From: Saccopteryx bilineata | Taxonomy: Eukaryota > Chordata > Mammalia > Chiroptera > Emballonuridae | Assembly (NCBI RefSeq): GCF_036850765.1 | Contig: NC_089492.1 | Span: forward strand, 293,964,590-294,028,589 | Direction of reading: 5' to 3' | DNA length: 64,000 bases | In this document: one piece after another, positions 1 through 11,695 of the stretch | How positions within the stretch are numbered: position 1 is the first letter of the stretch | How the letters are laid out: each line of letters starts with the position of its first letter | Notes under the pieces: generated by a model | Database searches by the model: none | The model's input: only the letters and a program-made list of their open reading frames with translations | Told to the model about the DNA's origin: nothing | Position numbers and translations under genes: made by a program

Positions 1-191
1 CAGAGTTCTCTCTAAGGTGGGTGCCTGAGAAGCCAACCTATGTGAAAATCACAAATTTACTTTTCTTACTCTTTTTTTTTTTATGTTCATCTGTGCAATA
101 GAATATTCTACGGGCTTGTAGAAATCTTTATTCTGTCCATAGGTGAAAAAAATTGGCAAGTGCAGATGCCAATCAAGAAGCAATATAAGCT

Positions 192-388
192 GACCTGTGG
201 TGGTGCGGTGCATAAAGCATTGACTTGGAATGCTGAGGTCGCTGGATCAAAACCCTGGGCTTGCCCAGTCAAGGCACATGCAACAAGCAGTCAATGAACA
301 ATTAAAGTGAAGCAACTATGTCTTGATACTTCTTGTTCTCTCCCGTCCTCTCTCTGTAAAATCAATAAATAAATTTTTTTAAAAAACA
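192..388 (+). repeat. SINE type C, diverged
   Basis: The head GACCTGTGGTGG, a degenerate B box, a CT-rich 3' part and an A-rich tail near 375-388 are visible. It is an old copy with many substitutions. Confidence 0.7.
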
Positions 389-394
389 ATAGAG

Positions 395-735
395 AGGCTG
401 ACAGAGAAGACCCAGGTAAAAATCCCCAAGGTTTGACTTGAGCGTAGGCTCATCAGTTTGCGTGCATGGTTGCTGGCTTGAGTGTGAGATCATAGATATG
501 ACTCCATGGTCAATGGCTTAAAGCCCAAGGTCGCTGGCTTCAGTCCAAGTTTGCTGAATTGAGAAAGGGTTCATGAGCTCTTTTGGAGGCCATTGGTCAA
601 AGCACATATGAGAAAGCAATGAATGAACAATAAGGTACCACAATGATATTTGAGACTTCTCATTTCTCTTTCTTCCTGTCTTTATGTACCTATCTTTCCC
701 ATTCTCTGTCTCTCTGTCACAGAAAAAAAAAAAAA
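395..735 (+). repeat. SINE type B, 5' truncated and old
   Basis: The body shows the repeated 'ctggcttgag' phrases, the CAAGGCACATATGAGAAAGC segment and the TTCTGTCTC-like CT-rich 3' end followed by poly-A. The tRNA-like head is missing or unrecognisable. Confidence 0.65.
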
Positions 736-1030
736 GGAGGCAATATGTAAATATCTTAACAGTTTTATTGTACTTTTGTCAGGTATTATTTAATATTTTT
801 TCATTAATATTTTGAAACATAACAATGTAGTTTTGTGTACCTCTTTTATTCTCATTTCAGTATTAAATGCATGAAATGATAAACTACCTTTGTTCTATTT
901 TTTTAATACTGAAAACGTTCATTAGGGTAGAGAACTAAATTTAAATTAGTTCAATCGTACCACTGAAACATTTCCCCAAATCCAATCCTGTAGCAGGCTA
1001 AGGAATTAGAGAATCTTCTTTTGACTTGAA
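736..1030. other. Unannotated AT-rich spacer
   Basis: This AT-rich stretch lies upstream of the first promoter. I see no coding, RNA or repeat signature in it. Confidence 0.5.
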
Positions 1031-1032
1031 GT

Positions 1033-1147
1033 ACTACATTATCCAGAATACTCATTTCCAGTTGTGTACTACTGGAGGAATGACATTACTCAGAATGCTC
1101 ATTTTCAGGAGAGTAGTACTGTAAGAACTACACTCCCCAGAATGCTC
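1033..1147 (+). promoter_or_regulatory. Three tandem ZNF143/THAP11-like motifs upstream of unit A
   Basis: Three related motifs lie at 1033-1053, 1082-1100 and 1127-1147. Each follows the ACTACA-nn-TCCCAGAATGC pattern; the third is closest, reading ACTACACTCCCCAGAATGC. They sit in a loose tandem repeat of about 47 bp. ZNF143 motifs are known to be common in promoters of KZFP genes. Two later SINEs (1206-1924) now separate them from exon 1; without these the spacing to exon 1 would be about 260 bp, similar to unit B (about 320 bp). Binding is inferred from the motif alone. Confidence 0.6.
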
Positions 1148-1205
1148 ATACCGGGTTCGCAGTAGTAGAGGGCAGGACTTTCAATGCTTTACATCCCATT
1201 ATTTC

Positions 1206-1527
1206 CTTTTTTTTTTTTTTTTACAGAGTCAGAGAGAGGGATAGATAGGGACAGACAGATGAGAACAGAGAGATGAGAAGCATCGATCATTAGTTTTTCA
1301 TTGCGAAACCTTAGTTCATTGATTGCTTTCTCTTATGTGCCTTGACCGCGGACCTTCAGCAGACCGAGTAACCCCTTGTTTGAGCCAGCGACCTTGGGTC
1401 CAAGCTGGTGAGCCTTGCTCAAACAAGTGGAGCCCGCGCTTAAGCTGGCAACCTCGGGGTCTCAAACCTTGGTCTTCCATGTCCCAGTACGATGCTCTTT
1501 TCCCTGCGTCACCACCTGGTCAGGCCA
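1206..1527 (-). repeat. SINE type B
   Basis: On the + strand it reads poly-T, then ACAGAGTCAGAGAGAGGG, then the body, ending at CCACCTGGTCAGGC, the reverse of the type B head. Confidence 0.85.
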
Positions 1528-1535
1528 TTTACCCT

Positions 1536-1924
1536 TCTTTTTTTTCTTCTTTTTTTTTGTATCAATATTTTTGTGAAGTTGGAAACGGGGAGGCAGTCAG
1601 ACAGACTCCCGCATGCACCCGACCAGGATCCACCCGGCATGCCCACCAGGTGGCGATGCTCTGCACATTCGGGGTGTCGCTCTCTTGCGACCAGAGCCAT
1701 TCTAGTGCCTGAGACAGAGGCCATGGAGCCATCCTCAGTGCCTGAGCCAACTTTGCTCCAATGGAGCTTTGGCTGCAGGAGGGGAAGAGAGACACAGAGA
1801 GGAAGGAGAGGGGGAGGGGTTGAGAAGCAGATGGGCGCTTCTCCTGTGTGCTCTGGCGGGGAATCGAACCGGGACTCCTTCACGCCAGGCCGACGCTCTA
1901 CCACTGAGCCAACCTGCCAGGGCC
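1536..1924 (-). repeat. SINE type A
   Basis: It runs from a T-rich end and 'tttgtgaagttggaaacgggg' to GAGCCAACCTGCCAGGGCC. The flanks CATTTACCCTT (left) and CATTTACTCTT (right) look like an 11-bp TSD with one mismatch. Confidence 0.85.
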
Positions 1925-2124
1925 CATTTACTCTTAATGGAGTATCACAGCGTCAGGAGTTACCAATGATGGTGGGATTGGACGCAAAAGGTGAAAAAGT
2001 GGAGTACCTAAGGCTAGTGTGAGGCTCTGTGTGGATCCCCGAGTGACCCGCGCCTGGGCAGGACAGCAACTGCTGGCCGGAGTCACCACCCCGCCCACCG
2101 CTCCTGCCACACCTGTAGAGTGCT

Positions 2125-2157
2125 TTGGCGGCGGACATGCTGAGGCGTGGGACTGAG
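2125..2157 (+). pseudogene. Unit A first coding exon (KZFP), start codon changed to TTG
   Basis: These 33 nt align base for base with the first coding exon of unit B and end at a good donor (GAG|GTGAGC). The position of the unit B start codon reads TTG here. The next in-frame ATG is at 2137, four codons in, leaving M-L-R-R-G-T-E before the splice. The surrounding 2030-2160 sequence is GC-rich like the other unit promoters. It belongs with the KRAB exon at 5893 and the broken finger exon at 8058. Whether translation starts at 2137 or elsewhere cannot be told from sequence. Confidence 0.65.
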
Positions 2158-2429
2158 GTGAGCGCATCCCCTGCACCTCACCCCTTCGAACCCCGATCCC
2201 TGGTGCAGGGACCGGTCACGTCCTGCAGCCCAGGCCCCAGCGTCCCAGACCATGAGGCACTCGTTGGAGACACCCAGTGTGACAAGGCTGGGAGAGGTGA
2301 CAAGCTGAGGGAGCGTGGACCCGGGAGAGACCCGGAAGACTGAGATTCCTCTCTGTCTGCATGAAACAGTCTGCGGTGCAGTCACGTCGTCACTGAGAGG
2401 CTGAGGATTGTACCTCATTCTGAGAGTCC

Positions 2430-2640
2430 TTGGAGCCATGGAAGGTTGTGAACGAAGAGGATCAGAGCCTGCATTATACGTTAACTGTTTAAATTCTGGT
2501 GAGAGAGTGAACAGACTGGAATGGGGAAATGAGGACAGCAAGACCCAGGGAGAGGTGTCCTTGTGCAAGGTCACAGAGCTGATGAGAGGCAGCACTGAGG
2601 ACTGCATCAGAGAGGAGGTCACCAGACTTCAGGGTTGGTC
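2430..2640 (+). repeat. Conserved intronic block with MIR-like core
   Basis: The block beginning 'ccttggagcc' recurs at about 16349 and 49881 in the sister units. Inside it, 'gaggacag..gaccca' followed by 'caaggtcacagagct' is the typical core of the ancient MIR SINE in + orientation. It predates the tandem duplication. Confidence 0.65.
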
Positions 2641-2860
2641 AGGGATAGAAAGGGACCTGCTTACCTGGAGAAAAATGTGGTTGTATGTGACTTCCTACAA
2701 GATCTAAAGTTGAAAAACCAATGTTGCCTTGCTAAACTATTTAGTTGGTTATACTTAATTTATAGGTGGGTTAGTTAGGTAGTTCACGATGTAAAATGAA
2801 AGTAATTAGAAAGTCAATTGAATACGTAAAGACACTCATAGTAAGCCAAATACCATAGAT

Positions 2861-3191
2861 CAGGGGTTCCCAAACTACGGCCCGTGGGCCGCATGCGGCC
2901 CCCTGAGGCCATTTATCCGGCCCGCGCCACACTTCTGGAAGGGGCACCTCTTTCATTGGTGGTCAGTGAGAGGAGCATAGTTCCCACTGAAATACTGGTC
3001 AGTTTGTTGATTTAAATTTACTTGTTCTTTATTTTAAATATTGTATTTGTTCCCATTTTGTTTTTTTACTTTAAAATAAGATATGTGCAGTGTGCATACG
3101 GATTTGTTCATAGTTTTTTTTATAGTCTGGCCCTCCAACGGTCTGAGGGACAGTGAACTGGCCCCCTGTGTAAAAAGTTTGGGGACCCCTG
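2861..3191. mobile_element. hAT-type MITE with perfect 8-bp TSD
   Basis: The left end is CAGGGGTTCCCAAAC and the right end is GTTTGGGGACCCCTG, a near-perfect terminal inverted repeat. It is flanked by the identical 8-mer CCATAGAT at 2853-2860 and 3192-3199. At 331 bp with no coding capacity, it is a shorter relative of the element at 21233-21757. Confidence 0.92.
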
Positions 3192-3199
3192 CCATAGAT

Positions 3200-4875
3200 T
3201 TTAATTTATTCATGGTTAAGACTAGTGGATGGCTAAGTCTAGGTCCTCGCTTCAGTGGGGCCCTGAAAGAACTTTCTTGGAGAGGCACAGAGCTTTGTGG
3301 CAGTTGCCAAATGGTTGTCATGGGCCATGTGGAGTTTGAGTTGGTGTCTCAGGAAACTTTGATCTTCACCCTCGCTACTCATATCTGGTTTGGCCACAGC
3401 TCAAGTCATTGAGTTGCATTATCATACCTCAAACATAAGTCACATACTAGCTTTACAAATTTGACAGATGAAGTTACCAGAAAAAAAGTAACCCAGTTAC
3501 ACCTTGGTAATTGGGCCTTCATTAGGGGGCTTTCATGTAAAATATAGTTAATCTAATTCCCATCTAATCTAAAACTATAGTTAATCAGTTAAAATATGAA
3601 GTTCTCTCAGAATGGCATAAGCTGGTTACACCTAAATCACTTTCCTTTTTACATTTTATATTAACTTGATTTTATGTTTACTGTAACAACTCTGTAAAAT
3701 AGAAAAGAAAGGACAGCATGTCAGTTTCTTCCTGGTGGTAACACTACCTTATAGTGTTTCCAGACTCTTCCCTAGGCATTTATTCAGCTCTTGAATATGG
3801 GGACCCTCAGGATATGCTGAATCCTTATTTTTTGAATGCTGGCCAGAGGTAACATCTGGATGCTCCCGTTTCTGGTGTCAACGTAAGAAATTTTCAAAAG
3901 TATATCAAATTTATAAAAATGTTTATTTGAGCCATAGGGACTACAATTGCCAGAAAAGGAAATATCAACAGTGCGAGAAAATGCTCCAGAAAATGGCAAT
4001 TTTGATACATATTTTATCAGAATCAAAGTAGGAAGTCATACAAGGTTTACCTTAAATACACTGGTGATAGATTATGGAGGGGGAACAAAGCAAAACAGGA
4101 AAATCTATGAGTTCTATAACAAGTGAAAATACATACTTCTTTCACACTGGGGTGTATATGTTAGTTAACAGTTACTTAACATAAAATAACAGTAAGGAGT
4201 TTTCTGGTCTTTCATCGGTCACAGTGTTTGTCTCATGAGGGATCAGGGAAAAGGAAATTATCCTGGCATTCCAAAGATCTGTTATCAAAAGGACAATAGA
4301 CAGCCTCAGTTAAGGTAAAATTATACTATTTTCAGGGAAGATACTGGTTTAGGACATGACTACGTACCATAAAAGTTTTAATTTCAGCCATTCTCTATAT
4401 TTTCAGCCTCCAAGCTCTGTTATACAGGCTTCCGCAGAAATTCTCTGGTTTAGTATATGACCCACCCTTATTCCTTTGGTCCACCCTGGCAGCAAATACA
4501 ATCAGTTATGGAAGGTTATTCAGGGAGCAACACCTGCATGTGGGAATGCTTGGAGGAGCCACAGAGCTGAAAGTAGGTAGCACAGGTCTTCATTCTTTGT
4601 ATTTAAAACAAGGATTCTGGAATCAAAAATCTGACCTGCAAATGGCCCAATGATAATTTAGTCTTCTGCTGTGGAGATAATGGGGACTTTGCACTGAATG
4701 AAGAAGTTAATCTTTCATCAGTTTAAGAAGCTTCCTGTACCTGCATAGTGTAGACACATTGTGGGTTAAGAGAGGTTACAAGAAGACCAGGACTAGGCGA
4801 GTGCTGTATTCCAAAGCAGTGCATCTTGACTAGTTGTGGCCATGGAGGTAGAAAGAAACGTTAAATTATTGTTAT
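3200..4875. other. Unit A intron 1 sequence, no gene
   Basis: This is intronic sequence between the first exon and the KRAB exon of unit A. Short stretches (for example around 3690-3770 and 4490-4700) align with the introns of units B and C (26260-26470, 50155-50250 and 55310-55500). No coding or RNA gene is seen. Confidence 0.6.
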
Positions 4876-5265
4876 CTTCCTATTTATTTATTTATTTATT
4901 TATACAGAGAGAATCAGAGGGAGAGAGGAAAGGAGAGAGATGTGAAGGGTCAACTCATTGTTGCAGGACTTTAGTTGTTTTTTTATCACTTCTTATATAT
5001 ATCTCTTGGCTGGGATGTGTTGAGAGCCAGTGACCCCTTGCTCAAGCTAGCGAACTGGGGCTGAACCAGTGCCTTTATGCTTCAATCCAGTTACCATAAG
5101 ATCATGTCAATGATACCATGCTCAAGCCAGGTCCCTGCCCTAAAGTTAGTGAGCCTGTGCTCAAGCCAGATGAGACAGGAATCAAGCTGGTTACTTCAGA
5201 GTTTCAAAACTGGCATCTCAGTGTCCCTAATCAATGATAGTCTAGACACTGTGCCAGCACCAAAC
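4876..5265 (-). repeat. SINE type B, old
   Basis: It shows TTTATTTATT microsatellite-like tail, ACAGAGAGAATCAGAGGGAG, and the repeated 'caagccag' body. The head is poorly kept. Confidence 0.65.
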
Positions 5266-5589
5266 TATTGGTTCAGTTTTTAGAAGGAGAACCTAGTAGT
5301 GCTTTAGATTTGCAGCTGTGGAAGAAAATAGGAGTTTAGGATGACCCAGGGGTTTCCTTAGCAGCCAGAACTTTGGAGAATGGATCAGCTGGACTGGAGA
5401 AGTAAATTTAATATTTTTGTGAATATTATAAGATATTGTTCTTGTGAACAGTTTTATAAGTTTGAAAGAACAGTGAGTGGAGACATCAAGTTGGCAGCTG
5501 AACAGAAAGGCCTGGATATTTGGGAAGTGTTCTTGATGGAGAGACAAAAGTTGTAGCTCTTTGTGCAGTAGGGTAGTGTTATGGATGAC

Positions 5590-5813
5590 TGGGGAGCTAC
5601 CGCAGAGTGAGTGATCCCTTGTTCAAGCCAGCGACCTTTGGGCTCAAGCCAGTGACCATGGGTTCATGTCTATGATCTCACCCTCAAGCCGGTGACCCCA
5701 TGCGCAAGGTGGATGGGCCTGTGCTCAAGCCAGCAACCTCGGGATTTCCATTTTGGGTGGTGTGTGTGTCTTAGGTACATGCTCTATCCACTGCTTCACT
5801 ACCTGGTTAGACA
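5590..5813 (-). repeat. SINE type B, partial
   Basis: Only the body and head are kept ('caagccagcgacc' phrases ending in TCACTACCTGGTTAGAC). The CT-rich/poly-A part is absent. Confidence 0.65.
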
Positions 5814-5835
5814 TGTGGGTAAGATTAATATGTAG

Positions 5836-6069
<234 letters not shown>

Positions 6070-6264
6070 TAAATCAGGCTTGTTCTTTGCTTTTTCTATT
6101 TTAAGCTCCAAGAGACCAAATGAGACTTATACAAAGGAGCCAATGGAAAACAGCATCTGGACTTGGGATCAACCTGATTCTTTTTTCTGGAACCTTCATT
6201 TTTGCCTCACAGTCTCAAGCTTTAATAAACTTACTCTCACATTAAAAAAAAAAAAAAAATCACA

Positions 6265-6614
6265 GCCTGACCAGGCGGTGGCGCAGTGGATAGAGCATCG
6301 GACTGGGATGCATAGGACCCAGGTTCGAGACCCCAAGGTCGCCAGCTTGAGTGCAGGCTCATCTGGTTAAAGCAAAAAGCCCACCAGCTTGAACCCAAGG
6401 TCGCTTGCTCAGCAAGGGGTTACTCGGTCCGCTGAAGGCCCGCAGTCAAGGCACATATGAGAAAGCAATCAATGAACAACTAAGGTGTCGCAATGGGCAA
6501 CGAGAAACTAATGATTGATGCTTCTCATCTCTCTCCGTTCCTGTCTATCCCTCTCTCTGTCTCTGTAAAAAAATAAACAAATAAATAAAATTTTAAAAAA
6601 CACACACAAAAAAC
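6265..6614 (+). repeat. SINE type B
   Basis: It starts GCCTGACCAGGCGGTGGCGC, has the B box GGTTCGAGACC, and ends in an A-rich AAATAAATAAA tail. Confidence 0.92.
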
Positions 6615-6616
6615 AA

Positions 6617-7372
6617 GCCTGACTAGTGGCACGGTGGATAAAGTGTCAGACTGGGATGCAGAGGATCCATGTTTAAAACCTTGAGGTTACCGGCTTGTGT
6701 GCAGGCTTATGCAACTTGATCACAGGATTAATGCCTTGTGTGTGGAATCATAGACATGACCCCATGGTCACTGGATTGAGTCTAAGGTTACTGGATTGAG
6801 TAAAAGGTCACTGGCTCAACTGGAGCCGCCAGTCGAGTCACATATAAAAAACAATCAATAAACAATCATATCCGGCCCTGGCCGGTTGGCTCAGTGGTAG
6901 AGCATCGGCCTGGCGTGCAGGAGTCCCGGGTTCGATTCCCGGCCAGGGCACACAGGAGAAGCGCCCATCTGCTTCTCCACCCCTCCCCCTCTCCTTCCTC
7001 TCTGTCTCTCTCTTCCCCTCCCGCAGCCGAGGCTCCATTGGAGCAAAAACATGACCGGGGTGCTGGGATGGCTCCTTGGCCTCTGCCCCAGGCGCTAGAG
7101 TGGCTCTGGTCACGACAGAGCGACGCCCCGGAGGGGCAGAGCATCGCCCCCTGGTGGGTGTGCTGGGTCAATCCCGGTCGGGCACATGCGGGAGTCTGTC
7201 TGACTGCCTCCCTGTTTCCAGCTTCAGAAAAATAAAAAGTTAAATTAAATTAAAAAATAAATAAAAAATAAATAAATAAACAATCATACCCACATATGAA
7301 AATGCTACTAGGAGTCAATGCTTCTCATCTATTTTCTTTTCTATATCGTTCTCTCTGTCTGTCTCTATCTGT
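6617..7372 (+). repeat. SINE type B, old, interrupted by a type A SINE
   Basis: The 5' part (6617-6873) and the 3' part (about 7282-7372) belong to one diverged type B copy. The sequence 'aataaacaatcat' occurs on both sides of the nested type A element, consistent with a TSD. Confidence 0.75.
6874..7281 (+). repeat. SINE type A, nested
   Basis: It has a complete tRNA-like head with paired ends GCCCTGG/CCAGGGC, A box TGGCTCAGTGG and B box GGTTCGATTCC. The body follows and ends in a long A-rich tail. Confidence 0.93.
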
Positions 7373-7423
7373 TCCACACTTAAATTATTTTCATTTTGTT
7401 TCTATATGTAGCTTGGTAAGCTT

Positions 7424-7804
7424 TTTAAAATTATTTATTTTGAAGTCTTTTTTTGTGACAGAGAAAGAGAGAGAGACAGGGAAAAACAGACAGAAAGGAA
7501 GAAGATGCAAAGCATCAGTACTTTATGTAGCTCCTTTGTCTCCTTAGCTGTTTATTGATAGCATTTTTTGTATGTGCCTTGGCCAGGGACTTGCAGCTAA
7601 GCAGATGACCCCTTGCTGAAGCCAGTGACCTCGGGCTTCAAGCCAGTGATCTTTGGACTTAAGCCTGCGACTGCACGCTCAAGCCGGTGTGCCCCCACTC
7701 AAGCCACATGAGCTCCAATCAAGCCAGTGACCTTGGGGTTTCAAACCTGGGTCCTCTGTGTCAGAGGAAACTGCTCACCCACTACACCACTGCCCGGTCA
7801 GGCA
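7424..7804 (-). repeat. SINE type B
   Basis: It runs from TGTGACAGAGAAAGAGAGAG to CCACTGCCCGGTCAGGC, the reversed head. Confidence 0.8.
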
Positions 7805-8057
7805 CCCTGCCCCTATTCTTTGTGTTTTATTTTACACTTGCTTTTTTGTGGTGTTGTTCTGAGATCTTCAACCTTTGCTGACTGTTGAGTTCAAGGATTT
7901 TATAACAGTCTTTACTCATAGTCTAACTCGCTTATTTTGAAAATAATTCTACAGAATAGTGCCTAGCTGTGAAAGATGGACATTTGTGATGAAGTTACTT
8001 TCTTGTTATAACATCAGCATGTGTTTTACTAGAGTTTATTTTGTTGTTGTGGTTCAG

Positions 8058-8227
8058 GTTACTGCTATGAAACAGAGGATGTGGAGAAACTTATTGAACA
8101 GAACATTTCTGTAACAGTGTCACAGGCAAAGAATCCTAATATAGCTTTGTCTTCCCAGAAGAGTCACTCATGTGAAAGTTGTGGAGCAGTCTTGAGAAAC
8201 ATTTTTCTCTTGGTTGATCAGCAGTGA
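8058..8227 (+). pseudogene. Unit A finger exon, 5' part with early stop
   Basis: The exon starts after a GGTTCAG acceptor in the same phase as unit B (split glycine codon). It encodes the linker region (EDVEKLIEQN, SQAKNPNIALSSQK) that lies between KRAB and the fingers in this family. An in-frame TGA at 8225-8227 ends it after about 55 codons. Beyond the stop the linker homology continues to about 8590, but two SINEs then interrupt the exon. If exons 2125, 5893 and this one were still spliced, the product would be a KRAB-only protein of about 105 residues from the ATG at 2137. Confidence 0.8.
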
Positions 8228-8600
8228 ACACAAAAGGGCCAGAAACTGCTGAGGTGTGGGACATGTTTAAAAGAATTTTTTTTCAGTTCACAGTATGTTC
8301 GGAACTAGGATCTGCACAAGAAAAAGAAGCCTTTGAGAAGAGGTGTGCACAGCATCTCACTTGTGAAGGGCTGCAATTTTCACGTGTCCCAGAAACTTTC
8401 TACTTGTGGAGAGGTTGGGTAAGGTATCCTTACATCTTCAACAGCCAGATACTCACACCAGGGACAGATCAAATGAAAGGTCTATATCCTCGGGTGACTT
8501 CTCAAAGGAGAAAAAGTTATTACAACAGAAAACAATGTAAGAAAGTCACTGGGTGCAACAAGACACATTTTCAGGACCGTGGTGTCCATAATGTAAGACA
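8228..8600 (+). pseudogene. Unit A finger exon, linker remnant
   Basis: This piece is homologous to 29755-30060 of unit B (for example the 'cacttgtgaag' and 'acagatcaaatgaaa' phrases), with frame changes relative to unit B. It ends where a type A SINE has inserted. Confidence 0.65.
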
Positions 8601-8606
8601 GGGGTT

Positions 8607-8971
8607 TTTTTTTTTGTATTTTTCTGAAGCTGGAAACGGGGAGAGACAGTCAGACAGACTCCCGCATGCTCCCGACCGGGATCCACCCAGCACGCCCACC
8701 AGGGACGATGCTCTGCCCCTCCGGGGCGTTGCTCTGCCGCGACCAGAGCCACTCTAGCGCCTGGGGCAGAGGCCAAGGAGCCATCCCCAGCACCCGGGCC
8801 ATCTTTGCTCCAATGGAGCCTTGGCTGCGGGAAGGGAAGAGAGAGACAGAGAGGAAGGGGGGAGGGTGGAGAAGCAAATGGGCGCTTCTCCTATGTGCCC
8901 TGGCTGGGAATCGAACCCGGGTCCCCCGCACACCAGGCCGACGCTCTACCGCTGAGCCAACCGGCCAGGGC
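8607..8971 (-). repeat. SINE type A inside unit A finger exon
   Basis: It reads from poly-T and TTTCTGAAGCTGGAAACGGG to GAGCCAACCGGCCAGGGCC. The copy is well preserved, so it is young compared with the exon it breaks. Confidence 0.92.
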
Positions 8972-9290
8972 CTGTTTTTTTTTTTCAGAAGCAGAGATAG
9001 ACAGGGACACACAGACAGGAATGGAGAGAGATGAGAAGCATCAATCATTAGTTTCTCGTTGTGACTTCTTAGTTGTTCATTGATTGCTTTCTCATAGGTG
9101 CCTTGACCGTGGGCCTTCAGCAGACTGAGTAACCCCTTGCTGGAGCCCAGCGACCTTGGGTCCAAGCTGGTGAGCTTTTTGCTCAAACCAGATGAGCCAC
9201 CACTCAAGCTGGCAACCTTGGGGTCTCGAACTTGGATCCTTCCACATCCTAGTCCGACGCTCTATCTACTGCGCCACCGCCTGGTCAGGC
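8972..9290 (-). repeat. SINE type B inside unit A finger exon
   Basis: It directly abuts the type A element and ends at CCACCGCCTGGTCAGGC. The two SINEs together separate the linker region from the finger remnants. Confidence 0.92.
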
Positions 9291-9295
9291 AAGAG

Positions 9296-9790
9296 AGGGT
9301 TTTGTGTGTCATGAATGTAAAAAATATTTTTAAAAATCTCAGCCTTTGAGTCTTCACAGTGGAGAAAGGCCTTATGAGTGCCATGAATGTGGAGAATCTT
9401 TTATCTGTAAAAATTACTTTCACCATCATTAAAGAGTTCACACAGGAGAAAGGCTTTATGGGTGCAATGAATGTAGCAAATTTTTTCATACTACCGGTGG
9501 CCTTTAATATCATCAGAGAATTCACAGAGTAGTAAGGACTTATGAGTGCAGTAAATGTGGAAAATCTTTTTCCAGTAGCACTGGGCTTTGATATCATCAG
9601 GGAGTTTACAAAAGAGAAAGTCCCAATGAGTACAGTGAATGTAGGAAATTCTTTATCATAAAAAGTTCTTTCCATTGTCATCAGAGTTCACACTGGAGAA
9701 AGGCCTTTTCAGTGCAGCGAATGTGGAAAATCTTTTCCCTTCAATTTTTAGCTAAAGACATGACAGTTTACATTAGAGGACATTCTTAGA
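9296..9790 (+). pseudogene. Unit A finger array remnant
   Basis: About five C2H2 finger remnants can be followed at the DNA level. They are recognised by repeated 'gagtgca(g)tgaatgtgg' (C-x2-C) and 'catcagag.gttcaca' (H-x3-H) blocks. Several indels and stops break the frame. The last part, with 'cccttcaatttt.agcta', is shared with the remnant at 35075-35400. Far fewer fingers remain than in unit B. Confidence 0.85.
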
Positions 9791-10727
9791 TATATTGGAA
9801 ATGTACAGTTTCTAAATAAATGTTAACAACAATGTAGGTAACTTTGAGGCTGTATTTGTGTAATTTTAATTTTCTAAACCCAAATGTGTATGTATGGAGA
9901 TTTTCCATGTTTTACCTAGGTGGGAAGCACGTGTGTCTATGTTGTACTTTCTAAGATGTCCAAGACTCTTGCCAAATTTATGTCTTTGCAAAGTTATTTC
10001 ACCTGTACCATCTAGCAGGTTTCCACTGTTTACATCAGCCACCATCCTAATGTCTTTAGAGATTCTGATTTGATGGACTAAATTATAGGTAGTTTGAGCT
10101 GTTAGGGGATCAGCACTTCTTTAACTCTGATAAGTTGTGACATGGACCTGACTCAGTGTTGACCTCAGAGATCATCATATGTGTTCAGCTGGCAGCTTGC
10201 AGAGGGACTGCTTTTTCAGGGACCTGGTTTCCCTGAATATCTGTGATGTATATTTCCAATGTTGAAGTCACCAATGCAAGAAATGCCACAGCCATGTACC
10301 AAGTTTTATAATATAATGAAGGCCCTTTTCCTTGAGTAATTTTTAGCTTTGAATGTTATATTTACTATGTTGTAATAAGTAGATTTTGACTCTAGGGCGT
10401 GAAGAATGCAACAACTTTTAATGGGTCTCAAATTTTTTCTGCCTTCAAAGGGAGACACAGTGTGGTGCTGAAATTAGCTTTTGCCAAATTTTTATTCTAG
10501 CCCATATCTTCCTAGTATAAACTGCAAGATTCTGTGGCCCTGATGTGGAGCCTGGATTCCATGAGTTTTAAGAGACTCAGAGATCACTTTGAAGTGTTGA
10601 TAGGTGTTGCAACATCACTTGCTTCTGGGAACACATAATATTTTTTCTTGTTTACAAGGACTGCCAGTATTGGTGAAAGAAATTACTTTTTAAAGTGTTG
10701 CAAAGGGCTGTGTGTGTGTGTGTGTGT
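9791..10727 (+). other. Unit A 3' UTR-like block (first of four copies)
   Basis: This block lies just after the finger exon and recurs after each array, at about 31908-32840, 35400-36357 and 60600-61540. Shared landmarks are 'gtgggaagca', 'tcacctgtaccatctagcag' and 'ccactgtttacatcagcc'. It is presumably the ancestral 3' UTR and downstream flank. Confidence 0.75.
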
Positions 10728-11087
10728 TTTTAAATTTCTGAGAGAAGGGGAGACAGAGAGACAGACTCCTGCATGCTCCATGACCTGGATCCAAATGCCA
10801 GTTTTATTAAGGGGCGATACTCTGCCCATTTGGGACATTGTTCCATTGCTCAGCAACCAAGCTCTTCTTAGCGCCTGAAGCAGATTCAATGGAGAATTCC
10901 TCAGGAGAACGGACCAATTCACTCTAATTGAGCCATGGCTTCAGAAATGGATGAGAGAGAGAGAAGTAAGAGGGGGAGGATTGGGGAAACAGATGGGTGC
11001 TTTTCCTGTGTGCCCTTACCGGGAATCGAACCAGGGACATCAGCATGCCTGGTTGATTCTCTACCACTGAGCCACCTAAACAGGACA
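10728..11087 (-). repeat. Old type A-like SINE, shared between units
   Basis: Diverged copies of the same insertion occur at 32840-33200, 36358-37137 and 61540-61892, so it predates the tandem duplications. A (TG)n run at about 10711-10727 adjoins it. Confidence 0.75.
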
Positions 11088-11368
11088 TTATGTTTGTTAA
11101 TGTCTGCAGTTCCATGGCTAACATTTTCATGCTAACAAAAATATCTGTTATTATGCTTCAAAATGAAATTTTTTTCTATTTAAAATATTCATTTTTTTCA
11201 AGTGATATAAACTTATTTTATGTTTACATAATGCATCTTAGCTTTTTCATTTGAAATGTTTGTCCTACATTACTTTGTTATATTTGTCATATGTGTCATG
11301 GTGTAACAAGGTCAAATGTTTAGTAAAATTTTCCAGATTTCTCAATGTGAACATGCATTGCTTGATTT

Positions 11369-11695
11369 TTTTTTTTTTACAATGACAGAAAGAGAGTCAG
11401 AGAGAGGAATAGATAGTGACAGACAAAAATGAAGAGATGACAAGCATCAATCATCAGTTTTTTGTTGCAACAACTTAGTTGTTCATTGATTGCTTTCTCA
11501 TATGTGCCTTGACTGCGGGCCTTCAGCAGACCAAGTAACCCCTTGCTCGAGCCAGCGACCTTGGGTCCAAGCTGGTGAGCTTCTTTCTCAAGCCAGATGA
11601 GCCCGTGCTCAAGCTGGCAACCTCAGGGTCTAAAACCTGGGTCCTCCTCATCCCAGTCCTACTTTCTACCTACTGTGCTACCACCTGGTTCAGTG
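11369..11695 (-). repeat. SINE type B
   Basis: It runs from poly-T/ACAATGACAGAAAGAGAGTC to CTACCACCTGGTTCAG. It is absent at the matching position near 37775 in the sister block. Confidence 0.85.

Noticed and set aside
1323..2022. Open frames of 130-180 codons near the window start
   Set aside because: They lie across type B and type A SINEs and repeat in every SINE copy.
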